Assembly (NCBI GenBank): GCA_022482495.1
Contig: JAKVPA010000001.1
Location: 310,001 to 374,000 of the forward strand
Direction of reading: 5' to 3'
From: Sphaerochaeta sp.
GTDB lineage: Bacteria; Spirochaetota; Spirochaetia; Sphaerochaetales; Sphaerochaetaceae
DNA: 64,000 nucleotides
Shown: one piece after another, positions 52,453 through 62,081 of the stretch
Numbering within the stretch: the first letter of the stretch is position 1
Layout: the number at the start of each line of letters is the position of its first letter
The notes under the pieces: model-generated
The model's input: the letters and a program-made list of their open reading frames with translations, nothing else
The model's database searches: none
Told to the model about the DNA's origin: nothing
Program-made: the position numbers and the translations under genes

Positions 52453-53493
52453 ATGGTAGGCATTGGAATCATTGGCTGTGGAAAGATCACACAGGTCAGG
52501 CATGTACCGGAATATCAGGAGAATCCCGACGCGAAGATCATCGGCATCACAGACACCAACAAGGAACGGGCGGTAGAACTGGCCAAACGTATTGGTTGCA
52601 GGTCGTATGACTCTGCGGACGAACTCCTCTCCGATCGTTCCATCGATGCCGTCAGCGTCTGCACGGCGAATTTCACCCATGCCGAGTTGACCATCAAAGC
52701 ACTACGTTCCGGCAAACACGTCCTGTGCGAGAAACCGATGGCCACCACTCTGGAGGAATGCGAACTGATGGTCAAGGAAGCGGACAAGGCTGACAAGTTC
52801 CTGATGATCGGACAGAATCAGCGTCTGGCAAAAGCCCATATCCGGGCGAAAGAACTGCTGGGACAGGGGGCTATCGGTAAAGTCATCACGTTCCGGACCA
52901 CCTTCGGTCATGGGGGACCGGAAACTTGGAGCATTGATCCCGGGAAAAACGTCTGGTTCTTTGACAAGCAGAAGTCGGTGATGGGTGCCATGGCGGACCT
53001 GGGCATCCACAAGACAGATCTCATCCAGTACCTCCTCGGGACGCACGTGGTGAAAACGCAGGCGGTGCTTGCCACGCTGGACAAGAAAGACGCACAGGGG
53101 AATCCCATCGGCGTGGATGACAACGCCATCTGTATCTATACGATGCAGAACGGAATCATCGGCACGATGACGGCAAGCTGGACGTTTTACGGCAAGGAAG
53201 ACAACAGTACCATTCTGTATGGGACCGAAGGCATCATGCGCATCTACGATGACCCCACCTACTCCATCGTCATCATCCGCAAGAACGGAGAGAAAACGCT
53301 GTACAACATCGATGCCATCCAAACCAACGATCATCAGACAAAAAGCGGCATCATTGACGCATTCGTCGAACATGTACAGCAAGGGACACAACCGGAGATC
53401 AGCGGGAAATCGGTGCTCTCCGCCATGCGGGCGGTGTTCGCCAGCATCCAGTCCTCACAGACAGGGAAGGCGATCACCATCAAGGAGGATTGA
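52453..53493 (+). CDS. Gfo/Idh/MocA-family oxidoreductase (first)
   Basis: Probable NAD(P)-dependent sugar or polyol dehydrogenase, 346 residues, cytoplasmic. N-terminal Rossmann fold IGIIGCGKITQVRHVPEYQ near 5, family motif HVLCEKPMATTLEECE near 92 with the catalytic Lys, and GALADLGIHK-like MGAMADLGIHKTDLIQYLLG near 178 with the catalytic His. TAGGAGT lies 8 nt before the ATG. Directly follows the permease. A second, diverged member ends the operon, so two oxidation or reduction steps are likely, as in 3-keto or inosose-type routes (inference). Confidence 0.9.
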   Translation: MVGIGIIGCGKITQVRHVPEYQENPDAKIIGITDTNKERAVELAKRIGCRSYDSADELLSDRSIDAVSVCTANFTHAELTIKALRSGKHVLCEKPMATTLEECELMVKEADKADKFLMIGQNQRLAKAHIRAKELLGQGAIGKVITFRTTFGHGGPETWSIDPGKNVWFFDKQKSVMGAMADLGIHKTDLIQYLLGTHVVKTQAVLATLDKKDAQGNPIGVDDNAICIYTMQNGIIGTMTASWTFYGKEDNSTILYGTEGIMRIYDDPTYSIVIIRKNGEKTLYNIDAIQTNDHQTKSGIIDAFVEHVQQGTQPEISGKSVLSAMRAVFASIQSSQTGKAITIKED

Positions 53494-53494
53494 G

Positions 53495-54415
53495 ATGAAG
53501 CTCGGATTTGTATCAGCAATTCTGGACCAAGAAGATTTCCATGGCGTCATCACCACAGCACACGATTTGGGGTTTTCCTGCGTCGAGGTGGCCTGCTGGC
53601 CTCATGAGGCGGCGGAGCGAAGATATGCGGGGGTCTGCCACATCGATACGGAAGCGCTCGATAAGAAACAGGCAAACGAAATCCTTTCGCTTTGCGAAGC
53701 CCAGCAGGTTTTCATCTCCGCGCTCGCCTACTACCCCAACCCGCTGGATCCAGATGAAGCCAAACGAAAACGGGTCATCGCCCATTTATACTCCGTCATT
53801 GAAGCAGCGCAGATGCTCAACGTGAATCTGGTCACCTCATTCATCGGCAGAAACCAGTATCTCTCCGTGGAAAAGAATCTGGAACTGATACGCGCCATCT
53901 GGCCACCAATCGCCCGGTTCGCCGAGGATCATGGGGTGAAGATCGCCATCGAAAACTGTCCGATGTTGTTCGATCATAACCAGTGGCCAGGCGGACAGAA
54001 CCTGTTCACCAGTCCGGAACTCTGGAAAGCCTGCATGGAGATCATCAATTCTCCGAACCTTGGCATCAATTATGACCCCAGTCACTTTGTTTGGCAACAG
54101 ATGGATTACCTGACACCGATCCATACGTTCAAGGATAAACTGTTCCACATCCATTTCAAAGACATCAAACTGGAATGGGAGAAGCTGGCGCGGACGGGTG
54201 TACTGGCCTATCCCCTCTCCTACATGACGCCGAAGATACCCGGATTGGGGGATGTAGACTGGGGAAAATTCGTCAGCGCCCTGACTGATATCGGATACCA
54301 CGGACCGGCATGCATCGAAGTGGAGGACCGTTCGTTTGAGGGGTCGAAAGAACGTGTTTGGGAGAGTCTTAGGCTTTCCAAACGGTATCTTTCCCAATTC
54401 GTTCCGGAGGTGTGA
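53495..54415 (+). CDS. Sugar phosphate isomerase/epimerase (first)
   Basis: Xylose-isomerase-like TIM barrel, 306 residues. Typical order: LGFVSAILDQEDFHGVITTAHDLGFSCVEVACWP, LVTSFIGRN near 112, VKIAIENCPM near 155 with the metal-binding Glu, GINYDPSHFVWQQMDY near 190 with Asp and His, LFHIHFKDIKLEWEKL near 218, and ACIEVEDRSFEGSKE at the end. AAGGAGG precedes ATG 53495, overlapping the end of the oxidoreductase gene. Probably an epimerase, isomerase or dehydratase acting on the product of one of the two oxidoreductases. Confidence 0.9.
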   Translation: MKLGFVSAILDQEDFHGVITTAHDLGFSCVEVACWPHEAAERRYAGVCHIDTEALDKKQANEILSLCEAQQVFISALAYYPNPLDPDEAKRKRVIAHLYSVIEAAQMLNVNLVTSFIGRNQYLSVEKNLELIRAIWPPIARFAEDHGVKIAIENCPMLFDHNQWPGGQNLFTSPELWKACMEIINSPNLGINYDPSHFVWQQMDYLTPIHTFKDKLFHIHFKDIKLEWEKLARTGVLAYPLSYMTPKIPGLGDVDWGKFVSALTDIGYHGPACIEVEDRSFEGSKERVWESLRLSKRYLSQFVPEV

Positions 54416-54416
54416 C

Positions 54417-55229
54417 ATGAAGGAACGGATCATCGCCGTCAACTCCAACACCTACCATGGATTCAGCATTCAGGATGCGGTGAAAGGAATCGTCGCTGCA
54501 GGCTTCCATGCCATTGAGCTTACTGCCACCAAAGGATGGACGGAGCACGTGTTCCCCACGATGAGCTTCCACCAGCTTTGCGCCATCAGGGAGCTGCTGG
54601 CGAATCATGGACTTGCCGTCATCGCGCTCTCTGGCCATTGCAATCTGATGGATCCTCAACGCATCCCGGATTTTATCGACAACATTCGTCTGGCCGATTT
54701 CTTCGGCGCACGGACCATCGTCTCCTCGGTTGGGGAAGCACATCTGAAGAACCGGACAACCAGTTCAGAATCGGTGCTTCTGGAGAATCTGCGGGGATTG
54801 TTGCCGATTCTTAAGCAGTATGGCATTCAATTGGTGCTGGAAACCCATGGGACGGAAGGGACAGGAACCGCCATTGACAAGATCGTAACCGCTCTTGACT
54901 CTTCTTCTGTTGGCATCGCATACGATACGGCCAATGTGATCTTCTACGGCGGCGTGAAGGATTTGGCCGATCTCTCTTCCTGTGTGGAAGCGGTCCGCTA
55001 CGTACATTTGAAGGATAAAGCCGGAGCTTCCAGCGAATGGAATTTCCCTGCGTTGGGAGACGGGTATGTGGATATTCCCGGCATCCTGGGATTGCTGGAT
55101 CAACGAAACAACTCCTCCCCGCTGAGCATTGAAATAGAATTCACCCCGGAAACGCGCTCATTGGAAACCGTCAACCAAGCGGTCCAGCGTTCCGCGACGT
55201 ATCTGGGCTGTATGGGATACCGCCTATGA
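54417..55229 (+). CDS. Sugar phosphate isomerase/epimerase (second)
   Basis: A second xylose-isomerase-like TIM barrel, 270 residues, well diverged from its neighbour. Landmarks: AVKGIVAAGFHAIELTATKGWTEHVFP, IVSSVGEAH near 102, IQLVLETHGTEG near 138, VGIAYDTANVIFYGGVKDL near 166 and YVHLKDKAGASSEWNFPALGDGYVDIPGIL near 198. CGGAGG lies about 8 nt before ATG 54417, 1 bp after the previous stop. Stop overlaps the next start (ATGA). Confidence 0.9.
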   Translation: MKERIIAVNSNTYHGFSIQDAVKGIVAAGFHAIELTATKGWTEHVFPTMSFHQLCAIRELLANHGLAVIALSGHCNLMDPQRIPDFIDNIRLADFFGARTIVSSVGEAHLKNRTTSSESVLLENLRGLLPILKQYGIQLVLETHGTEGTGTAIDKIVTALDSSSVGIAYDTANVIFYGGVKDLADLSSCVEAVRYVHLKDKAGASSEWNFPALGDGYVDIPGILGLLDQRNNSSPLSIEIEFTPETRSLETVNQAVQRSATYLGCMGYRL

Positions 55230-56245
55230 CCACCATCGCATTAGTCGGAACAGGAGGTATGGGGGCGGTACATTACGCCAATTGGCAACACATCGAAGGC
55301 GCAAAAATTGTTGCGGTTGTCGGTCACGGACAGACAGATCAGGACAAGGCGTTGGCATGGGGCGTGCCATTCTTTGAACGGCTTTCCGATGCCAACGCGT
55401 GGACCATGTTTTCCGTGGTGGACATCTGTACACCTACATTCCTCCATGCTCAGATCATTCGGGAAGCGTTAATGTTGGGAAAGCATGTAATTTGCGAAAA
55501 ACCGCTGACTCTTTCCTCCTCTGAAGCGGAAGATTTGTACCGGCAAGCGGCCTTGATCGGAAAACAACTCTATACCGCGCAGGTCCTTCAGTTCACCAAA
55601 GCGGTTTCCACCCTACACAGGTTGGTCGAGGAACACCGATGGGGGGATGTATGTTCAGCCCACTTTGTCCGCCTATCGGAAGCTCCAGCATGGAGTTCCG
55701 GCGGATGGTTGTTCGACAAAACCCAAAGTGGGTTGATCCCCTTTGATCTGCACATCCATGACCTGGATGTGATCATCAGCTTGTTCGGAGCGCCACAGGA
55801 AGCGACGATGTACCCCACGGGGGATCCTGAAAGCCATATTAGTTTCCGCTACCGGTATCCCTCCCGTCTGGTCACCGCCGAAGCTGCCTGGTACCACGCT
55901 AAATTCCCATTCACCGCTACGTGGCGCGTAGAGTTCGATCACGCCGTAGCCGTCAATACGGGAAACGAGGTGATCGTGTACCCGGAGGATGAATTCCCCA
56001 TCCATTACGACACCAGTGACCCGGTGGTGGTCTCCACCGGCATCAATGTCCCTCCGACCGGCTGGTACTACAATGAACTTTCCCATTTTCTTTCCTGCAT
56101 CCAACAGGATATCCCCTCTCCGCTGGTACCCAAAGACCGGATCATTACCGTACTTCGTACCATCGAGGAAATGGAACAGGAGCTGCTCACTTCCCCGGCG
56201 TTGAGGCGACCAGCGTCCCACCTTCCATCTCCACCGACGGGGTGA
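55226..56245 (+). CDS. Gfo/Idh/MocA-family oxidoreductase (second)
   Basis: 339 residues. Rossmann motif TIALVGTGGMGAVHYANW at the N-terminus, then HVICEKPLTLSSSEAEDLY near 91 with the catalytic Lys and GLIPFDLHIHDLDVIISLFG near 170 with catalytic Asp/His. It clearly differs from the first copy, so it should act on another substrate or step. Translationally coupled to the upstream isomerase gene (ATGA). Its 3' end overlaps the convergent UPF0316 gene by 59 bp. Last gene of the operon; no terminator visible. Confidence 0.9.
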   Translation: MTTIALVGTGGMGAVHYANWQHIEGAKIVAVVGHGQTDQDKALAWGVPFFERLSDANAWTMFSVVDICTPTFLHAQIIREALMLGKHVICEKPLTLSSSEAEDLYRQAALIGKQLYTAQVLQFTKAVSTLHRLVEEHRWGDVCSAHFVRLSEAPAWSSGGWLFDKTQSGLIPFDLHIHDLDVIISLFGAPQEATMYPTGDPESHISFRYRYPSRLVTAEAAWYHAKFPFTATWRVEFDHAVAVNTGNEVIVYPEDEFPIHYDTSDPVVVSTGINVPPTGWYYNELSHFLSCIQQDIPSPLVPKDRIITVLRTIEEMEQELLTSPALRRPASHLPSPPTG

Positions 56246-56753
56246 CAGCGACCACCGCCTTGGGGTCTGCCTGATGGATCAAATCCTTGGCAAAGGGAAC
56301 CAACTTGCGTTTGACGGTCATCAGCAGTACGGTTCTGCCACACTGATCCCTGCCACTCGCGTGGAAGCGGGTCATGGCGAAACCTTTGGACCGAAGGAGC
56401 GCCTCGGCGGTCTTTGCCTGTTCCTCTTCCATGAAGATCACGGAGAGCATGCTGGTGCCGAAGGCAAGTTTCGCCTCAATCCAGGAACCGACAATCTGTC
56501 CCAGGGAGAACGCGGCGATCAACAGGAACACCCGAAGAGGATCGCTGGCGAAATCACTCAGCACGTTGGCTGTGATGACCACCCAGAACGTGAACTCCAA
56601 CGCGGCGCAGAGCGCCCCGGTGATCCGTTGCCCTTTGATGATCAACTGGGAACGCAACGTGGCAAGGGAAACTTCGATCAGCTTCCCGAAAAACACCACG
56701 GCATACACCCAAACCGAATGCCCCTGCAAAAATTGTTCCATTGCGCCCAGCAT
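56187..56753 (-). CDS. UPF0316/DUF2179 membrane protein
   Basis: 188 residues. Three membrane segments at the N-terminus (VWVYAVVFFGKLIEVSLATLR, ALCAALEFTFWVVITANVL, PLRVFLLIAAFSLGQIVGSWIEAKLAFG) match the DUF5698 part. The C-terminal cytoplasmic domain (about 100-165, MTRFHASGRDQCGRTVLLMTVKRKLVPFAKDLI) matches DUF2179, a possible ligand-binding domain. Function not established. ATG 56753 follows GGAGGAGGGTGGGTG; a GTG one codon earlier is possible. The gene follows the lyase gene on the same strand after a GC-rich hairpin (TCCGGCC/GGCCGGA near 56771-56788). Confidence 0.85.
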   Translation of the reverse strand: MLGAMEQFLQGHSVWVYAVVFFGKLIEVSLATLRSQLIIKGQRITGALCAALEFTFWVVITANVLSDFASDPLRVFLLIAAFSLGQIVGSWIEAKLAFGTSMLSVIFMEEEQAKTAEALLRSKGFAMTRFHASGRDQCGRTVLLMTVKRKLVPFAKDLIHQADPKAVVAVTPSVEMEGGTLVASTPGK

Positions 56754-56822
56754 CACCCACCCTCCTCCATCCGGCCGTCCGGCCGGAGATGCCTTCAGAT
56801 TCTTTCTTGATTGATTGTCCGC

Positions 56823-58565
56823 TCACCATAGCAGGTTTTCACCCAGGGCGCAAGCATCACACCACCTTCCAGCGGATCGTCCGGAGAAGCGGACCAGCGT
56901 CCTCCAGATCGACCCATGCCACGCCCGCTGGAGCCGGGGATCGGTCACCGGAATCTCCTCAACCGTAGCCGAATCATTCCCTCGGTCTCCTACCGCGCCC
57001 AAGGTACCGAACCGAATGGCATTTCCTTGGATCGATGGCTTTTCCTGGCTGACCAAGGTGAGAATTCCTTCCGCTCCGTCCATTTCATCCATGACCTGAA
57101 GGCTCTCGCTCATATCCACCGTCCGGTGGTAGGAAAACCCTTCCTTGGCAGGATACAATCCGGACAGATCCATGGTGATCACCTTGCCGTGTTGGACAAG
57201 CGGTGGTTCCTTGCCATCGGAGCTCTGTTCCCCGCCTTCCGGGTTGGCCACGTTGTGCCATGGGGAACGCATCGTCCAGATGGTGTACCGTTGGGGTGAG
57301 AACGTCAGTTTGGTGTACGTCTCCACGCCGATGTCGATGAGCAGCGGCTCGCCCTCCTTGAAGACGATCACCGAACCACCATCGTTGTGCTGGTGGCTGC
57401 CGCCATTGGCGCTGGCCTTCAGAGAAACAGCCAGGTTCCCCTGCTTGGAGACAAACAGCCGGCAGGACGGATACTCCACCCAGTCCGGTTCTGGAGCATC
57501 GGTTTGGTCCTTCAGCGCCTCATCACTTTTCACCAATGCCAGATACCGGATGAACAGGTCGCTTTCCGAGGTAAGAAGCCGTTCCTCCGGGGTGGACAGC
57601 TCCAGTTGCCTGCGGGAGAAGGCCATCAACGGAGCGCTTTTCATCGCCTTGCCGAACAGGTATTCCCGTACCCCGGACAGCCCCGTGCACGCCGAGCAGT
57701 CCCCCCAGTTGAAGAAATACCGGCCGTTGACGTGCATCGAGACGATGAAATCTGCCATCCTCTGAAGCTTGTCGTTCTCCCAGACATCAGAGAGTGCGCC
57801 TCCTTCCACCTGGTCAAGGATCTCAAGGGCGAAGAACAGGCAGAGCGCCGACCTCCGGTAATATTCCGCCCCTTCGCTGCAACAGCCGTCATCCGGGAAC
57901 AGGTCAAAGTAGACGGACAGCGTCTTGGTGGCGATGGCCACGGCCTTTTTGCGTTCCGCGTTGGTCGTATCCGTCTGGAAGACGGAGAGGAGCACGTTCT
58001 GCGTGCACCACGGCGACCAGTTCACCGGACGGGGGTTCTCCCCCCGTGCCATCCACCAGAAATCCTTGGAGAGGTACGGAACGACGATCCGCTGGTGGAT
58101 CTCCTCGTTGATCCGTTTCCGGATCTCCTTTGGAAGTGCATCACCCAACAGGACGGCGGCGGTGGACAGCGTTGCGCCGCTCTCCGCGGCGAACAGGTCG
58201 ATCACTGGATCCTGGGGGTCGGGAAACGGCATCACATCAGTATCCCTGATATGGAGATTATGGGCGGGCAGGCACCAGGTGGTCTCTTCCAGCACTGCCC
58301 AGAGGCCGTCCATGATTTGGTCGAGGAACCGCCCTTTCTTTTCCACCCATTCGCCCAGCACCAGGGATGAGAGCATCCGCCTTCGGGTGAAATACCGCTT
58401 CTCGAAACTCGGCGCGCTCTCCGTTACGGGTATACGCCAGATACAAGAAAGCGGGATCATCGGGAATTCCTTCCCCAGACAGGCCTCCGCCTGTGTGATG
58501 ATCAACGCCCGGTCTTCCGGCAGGATGTCCCCTGCGGGCAGCGTCCACTCATGCGTCACCGCCAT
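56823..58565 (-). CDS. Heparinase II/III-like polysaccharide lyase
   Basis: 580 residues, no signal peptide, so probably cytoplasmic and acting on imported oligosaccharides. The first part (about 50-340) is an (alpha/alpha) toroid with WSPWCTQNVLLSVFQTD and DDGCCSEGAEYYRRSALCLFFALEILDQV, as in alginate and heparin lyases. The beta-sandwich domain has ASANGGSHQHNDGGSVIVFKEGEPLLIDIGVETYTKLTFSPQRYTIWTMRSPWHN, where the His-Asn motif and Tyr are catalytic candidates. GGGAGG precedes ATG 58565, which overlaps the response-regulator stop by 17 bp. Expected substrates are uronic-acid-containing oligomers; specificity not readable. Confidence 0.88.
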   Translation of the reverse strand: MAVTHEWTLPAGDILPEDRALIITQAEACLGKEFPMIPLSCIWRIPVTESAPSFEKRYFTRRRMLSSLVLGEWVEKKGRFLDQIMDGLWAVLEETTWCLPAHNLHIRDTDVMPFPDPQDPVIDLFAAESGATLSTAAVLLGDALPKEIRKRINEEIHQRIVVPYLSKDFWWMARGENPRPVNWSPWCTQNVLLSVFQTDTTNAERKKAVAIATKTLSVYFDLFPDDGCCSEGAEYYRRSALCLFFALEILDQVEGGALSDVWENDKLQRMADFIVSMHVNGRYFFNWGDCSACTGLSGVREYLFGKAMKSAPLMAFSRRQLELSTPEERLLTSESDLFIRYLALVKSDEALKDQTDAPEPDWVEYPSCRLFVSKQGNLAVSLKASANGGSHQHNDGGSVIVFKEGEPLLIDIGVETYTKLTFSPQRYTIWTMRSPWHNVANPEGGEQSSDGKEPPLVQHGKVITMDLSGLYPAKEGFSYHRTVDMSESLQVMDEMDGAEGILTLVSQEKPSIQGNAIRFGTLGAVGDRGNDSATVEEIPVTDPRLQRAWHGSIWRTLVRFSGRSAGRWCDACALGENLLW

Positions 58566-60133
58566 CGATTTTCCTCCCATACAATTTTTGCACGTAATCC
58601 CGAGGGGAAAGCCCCTCGTGTTTCTTGAATACCTTGGAAAAGTAGAACGCGTTCTCAAATCCCAACGCCCCGGCGATCTCGTACACCTTATACGTACCCA
58701 GCCGGAGCATCTCCTTGGCTTTGTCCATCTTCACTTCGGTGGTGTATTCCACGAATCCCATGTCCCCGTACTTGGCGAACAGGGAACTGAGATAGTTCTC
58801 GCTGAAACCGAACACCGAAGCCACATCAGAGAGGGAAAGCCGTTTGTCCAGATTGGCCTTGATGTACTCCTGGACCTTGCGCACCACCACGCTGCGCCAA
58901 TCCTGCCGACGCAATGTCATCACATGGGCCATTCCTTCGGAAAGGATATCCAGATACCGGATGCAGTCGGCGACGGAACGGGCCTGGTAGATCACCCGAT
59001 AATCCATCTGGCGCTGGGCAAACAATTTCTGCACTTCAGCCTCTCCATCGGGAAACATGGTGTAGACCAGAAACAACACCCCGCTGACGGCCGGAAACGG
59101 CGGAAAGCAACGAGACGTTGTCATCCAGAAACGCCTTGCCCATCTGTCGGCACAGGGCGCTGAACGCATCCCCATCCATTTCGGTCAATGCCTGGGAAAG
59201 GCGCTCCCGGTACGGACTGAGGTCGAACCGCTCCGTACGCGCCTCATCCAGGGCAAAAACCAACGGATGATCTTCCGTCGCCTTCTCCGCGTTCGCCCGG
59301 GCTGACGCGAAGGAAAGATCACAGCGGACCAGTCCTTCCACCTCTTTGCCCACGGCGCCTTGCATGTCCAACGAGAAGTAGTTGCGGATCACCGTGCGCG
59401 CCTTGTCCAACGCACCACGCAGGATCGTCTCCGCCGGCCGCGGCTTGGAGGAAAGGAAGAACAGCACCACCACGTGGCGCATGTCCAGCGGAATGACATG
59501 GCAGGAGGCAAGGTTGGACAGCGTCTGGGCCAGCATCCGGGATGCCGCATAGTACTGGGTGCTCTCTTTGCCGTCCCCGCCTCGAAACGTCAACGCCGCC
59601 ACGGCGACATACGGAGTCTCTTCCTTGATGCCCACCTCGGCAAGCTGGGGGGCATCCACGGCAAGGCCGTTGAGCAACCGGAGGTACGTCCTATCCTTCA
59701 ACACCTGAAGCATCACCTCATCGTTCTGCGGCGTTCCTTCAGAGAGGTGTTCCGCCTGGATGCGGGCGATTGCCTTGTCCAGGGCGGTGGAAAGCGAAGC
59801 GGGAGTCAGTTCCAGTTTGACCAGGTACTCCACCGCGTTGAGATTGATGGCCTTCTTGACCAGTTGGAATTCCTCGTAGCCGGTAAGCAAAATGAACAGG
59901 GGGAGCTTCCGCCCTTCCTTGACGCACCTTTCCATCACCTCCAGACCGGAGAGAAGCGGCATCTTGATGTCGGTGATCACGATGTCCGGCTTGCTTTCCT
60001 GGATACGATCCCACAGTTCCCTGCCGTTTCGTGCCGTGGCGACAATCTGGGCATCGTGTTCCTCCCATGGGATGATCGACTGCATGCCGATGAGCGTAAG
60101 CGGTTCGTCATCGGCGATTACCACATGGTACAT
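58549..60133 (-). pseudogene. AraC-type response regulator (YesN-like), frameshifted
   Basis: Corrected length is 527 residues. Receiver domain first (VVIADDEPLTLIGM, phospho-Asp in VITDIKMPLLSG near 55, then LFILLTGYEEF), a long middle region, and a C-terminal AraC domain: VQEYIKANLDKRLSLSDVASVFGFSENYLSSLF, then AKEMLRLGTYKVYEIAGALGFENAFYFSKVFKKHEGLSPRDY. One extra base between about 59075 and 59115 separates the two frames. Its start overlaps the kinase stop by one base. Likely activates the lyase and possibly the divergent ABC transporter genes. Confidence 0.87.
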
Positions 60134-61875
60134 CAGGTTCCCTCCTTGGACGACAGGGGAAGAAGAATCATCACCCGGGTGCCTACCCCCGGCGTGCTCT
60201 CCACCGTCATGCCGTACGGCGAACCGTACATGGAGACGATCCGCTGGTTGACATTATACATCCCGATGGACTTGAACATCCCGTCCGCCCCGACATCCCG
60301 TTTTTCCAAAAGCGCCTGGATCTGGGCCTTTTCCATCCCCACCCCGTCATCAGCGATGGAGAACAGCACGTCCCCGCTCTCGGTCTGTTCGGCGCTGATG
60401 GTGATCGTCCCGCCCCCCTTGGGCTCCAGCCCATGGAAGACAGCGTTCTCCACGATGGGCTGGAACGTAAAGCGGGGAATCCGTATATCCAAAAACCGCT
60501 CCGGCACCTGTTTCTTCAGCTCAATCGTCCCGCCGTACCGGTAATTCTGGATGACGAAATAATCGTCCAGCAGGGAGAGCTCCTCAGTGATGGTGCACCA
60601 CTCCTGGGGGCTTTTGGAAACGTGCCGGAGGAGATTTGCCAGGGCGGTGGTCATCTCGGCGATGCCGTCGGCCTTCTGGATCGTCGCCATCCACCGGATG
60701 GAGTTCAGCGTATTGTTCAGGAAGTGCGGGTTGATCTGCGCCTGGAGGATCCGGTACTCCAGTTGCTGCCGCTCCTTGGCGTCTGCCAGCCTGCCTTTGA
60801 TCAACCCATCCACCTGGGCGGAGAGCTCGTTGATGCCCCGTCCGATGTCTCCCAGTTCGGACTCGTACTCGATGGAAGGATCCCAGGAGAAATCCCCACC
60901 AGCGATGGCGTGCATCTTCCGCTGGATGGCGCTCACCGGCTCCCGCACCTCCCGGTTGAGAAGCAGTGTCAGCAGGGCGCCAAAGGCCAGAAGCATCCCG
61001 GCGACCATCAGGATCAACAGCAGGAGCGGGAGGGTCTCTTCCCTGCTGGAGTACGGCACTCCCTGGGAAAGGAACACGTCAGCGCCATCAATCTTGGTGG
61101 AGACGACCATGTGGCTGCCTCCACGGGTACGGGTCACGTCCCCGGCGACGGACGGGAGATTCCATCCCCCCACCTTCACCTTGGCGAACCGTCCATCCTC
61201 AAACCGGTAGGAAACATCCCCCAAGGTGAGATACAACGGGCTTTCCGCGTCGGAATGGTAGCCTTTCAGCCGGTCGGTGAGAAAGGAGGCGGAAATTTCC
61301 AACAGCAGATACCCAAGCGGGTGTCCGGACTGCGGTCCGTACCCGTACAGCGGCTGGATGACGGGCAGCACCTGTCCCGCATCCGCATGCAGAAGAGGAT
61401 CATCCACGATGTCACAGAACGCCTGGTAACGGCCGTCCACGGGAAACAATGAGGTGAAGTTCTCCACGGTAAGCGGCCTGCTCTCCACCGTTTGGGAACC
61501 GACTTGGATCAGGTTGGTGTGGTTCCTGTCGACGACCACCATCCGGTACAGGCTCTCCTGGGAACGGTTCTCCGAAAGGATCCGGGAAAGCTCATCGTAG
61601 GATGCGAGCATCTTCAGCGCGTCACCAGGTTTTTCCAACCAGGTGGTGATGACAGAGTTCTGCCGTACCCTGCGGCGCGCCTCGGTGATGTCACGCAGGT
61701 CGCTCCCCGTCAAGGCGCTGACCAGCTGGAGATTGTACTGTGCCGAGTTGGCCCGGCTTTCCAAGGCGTTCCGTTTGTACGTGATGGCGACGAACAGCCC
61801 GACGGACAGGGCGACCAGCGCCATGACGAGCGTGGTGATCATCACAAGTTGCCGTTTCAGCGTATGCCGGACCAT
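60133..61875 (-). CDS. Sensor histidine kinase (YesM-like)
   Basis: 580 residues. Two membrane segments (about 12-33 and 292-315) enclose an extracytoplasmic sensor domain. A HAMP domain follows (about 315-370), and then His_kinase (LQAQINPHFLNNTLNSIRWMA, phospho-His near 406) and an ATPase domain (PRFTFQPIVENAVFHG, IADDGVGM, GIGMYNVNQR). This is the LytS/YesM class, usually paired with AraC-type regulators that sense carbohydrates. The frame extends 62 codons upstream, but MVRHTLKRQ at 61875 sits 6 nt after a TACACT hexamer and gives a normal N-terminus. Diverges from the ABC transporter genes. Confidence 0.9.
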   Translation of the reverse strand: MVRHTLKRQLVMITTLVMALVALSVGLFVAITYKRNALESRANSAQYNLQLVSALTGSDLRDITEARRRVRQNSVITTWLEKPGDALKMLASYDELSRILSENRSQESLYRMVVVDRNHTNLIQVGSQTVESRPLTVENFTSLFPVDGRYQAFCDIVDDPLLHADAGQVLPVIQPLYGYGPQSGHPLGYLLLEISASFLTDRLKGYHSDAESPLYLTLGDVSYRFEDGRFAKVKVGGWNLPSVAGDVTRTRGGSHMVVSTKIDGADVFLSQGVPYSSREETLPLLLLILMVAGMLLAFGALLTLLLNREVREPVSAIQRKMHAIAGGDFSWDPSIEYESELGDIGRGINELSAQVDGLIKGRLADAKERQQLEYRILQAQINPHFLNNTLNSIRWMATIQKADGIAEMTTALANLLRHVSKSPQEWCTITEELSLLDDYFVIQNYRYGGTIELKKQVPERFLDIRIPRFTFQPIVENAVFHGLEPKGGGTITISAEQTESGDVLFSIADDGVGMEKAQIQALLEKRDVGADGMFKSIGMYNVNQRIVSMYGSPYGMTVESTPGVGTRVMILLPLSSKEGT

Positions 61876-62081
61876 AGGGACAGTGTACTCCAAAACAATC
61901 GGTTTTGCGCGCGTGAAAAAATACATCTTTTTACGAAATATGGCATGTGTTTGCCAAAACTCTGTGAAAAATCGATGAAATATTCCATGCATTGGAGAGT
62001 ATTTTCCATATACGTCAATGAAAAACGGGTGGACACTTTTGGTATCAATGCAAGGATTCACGCATGAGGAGGTTTTACGTT

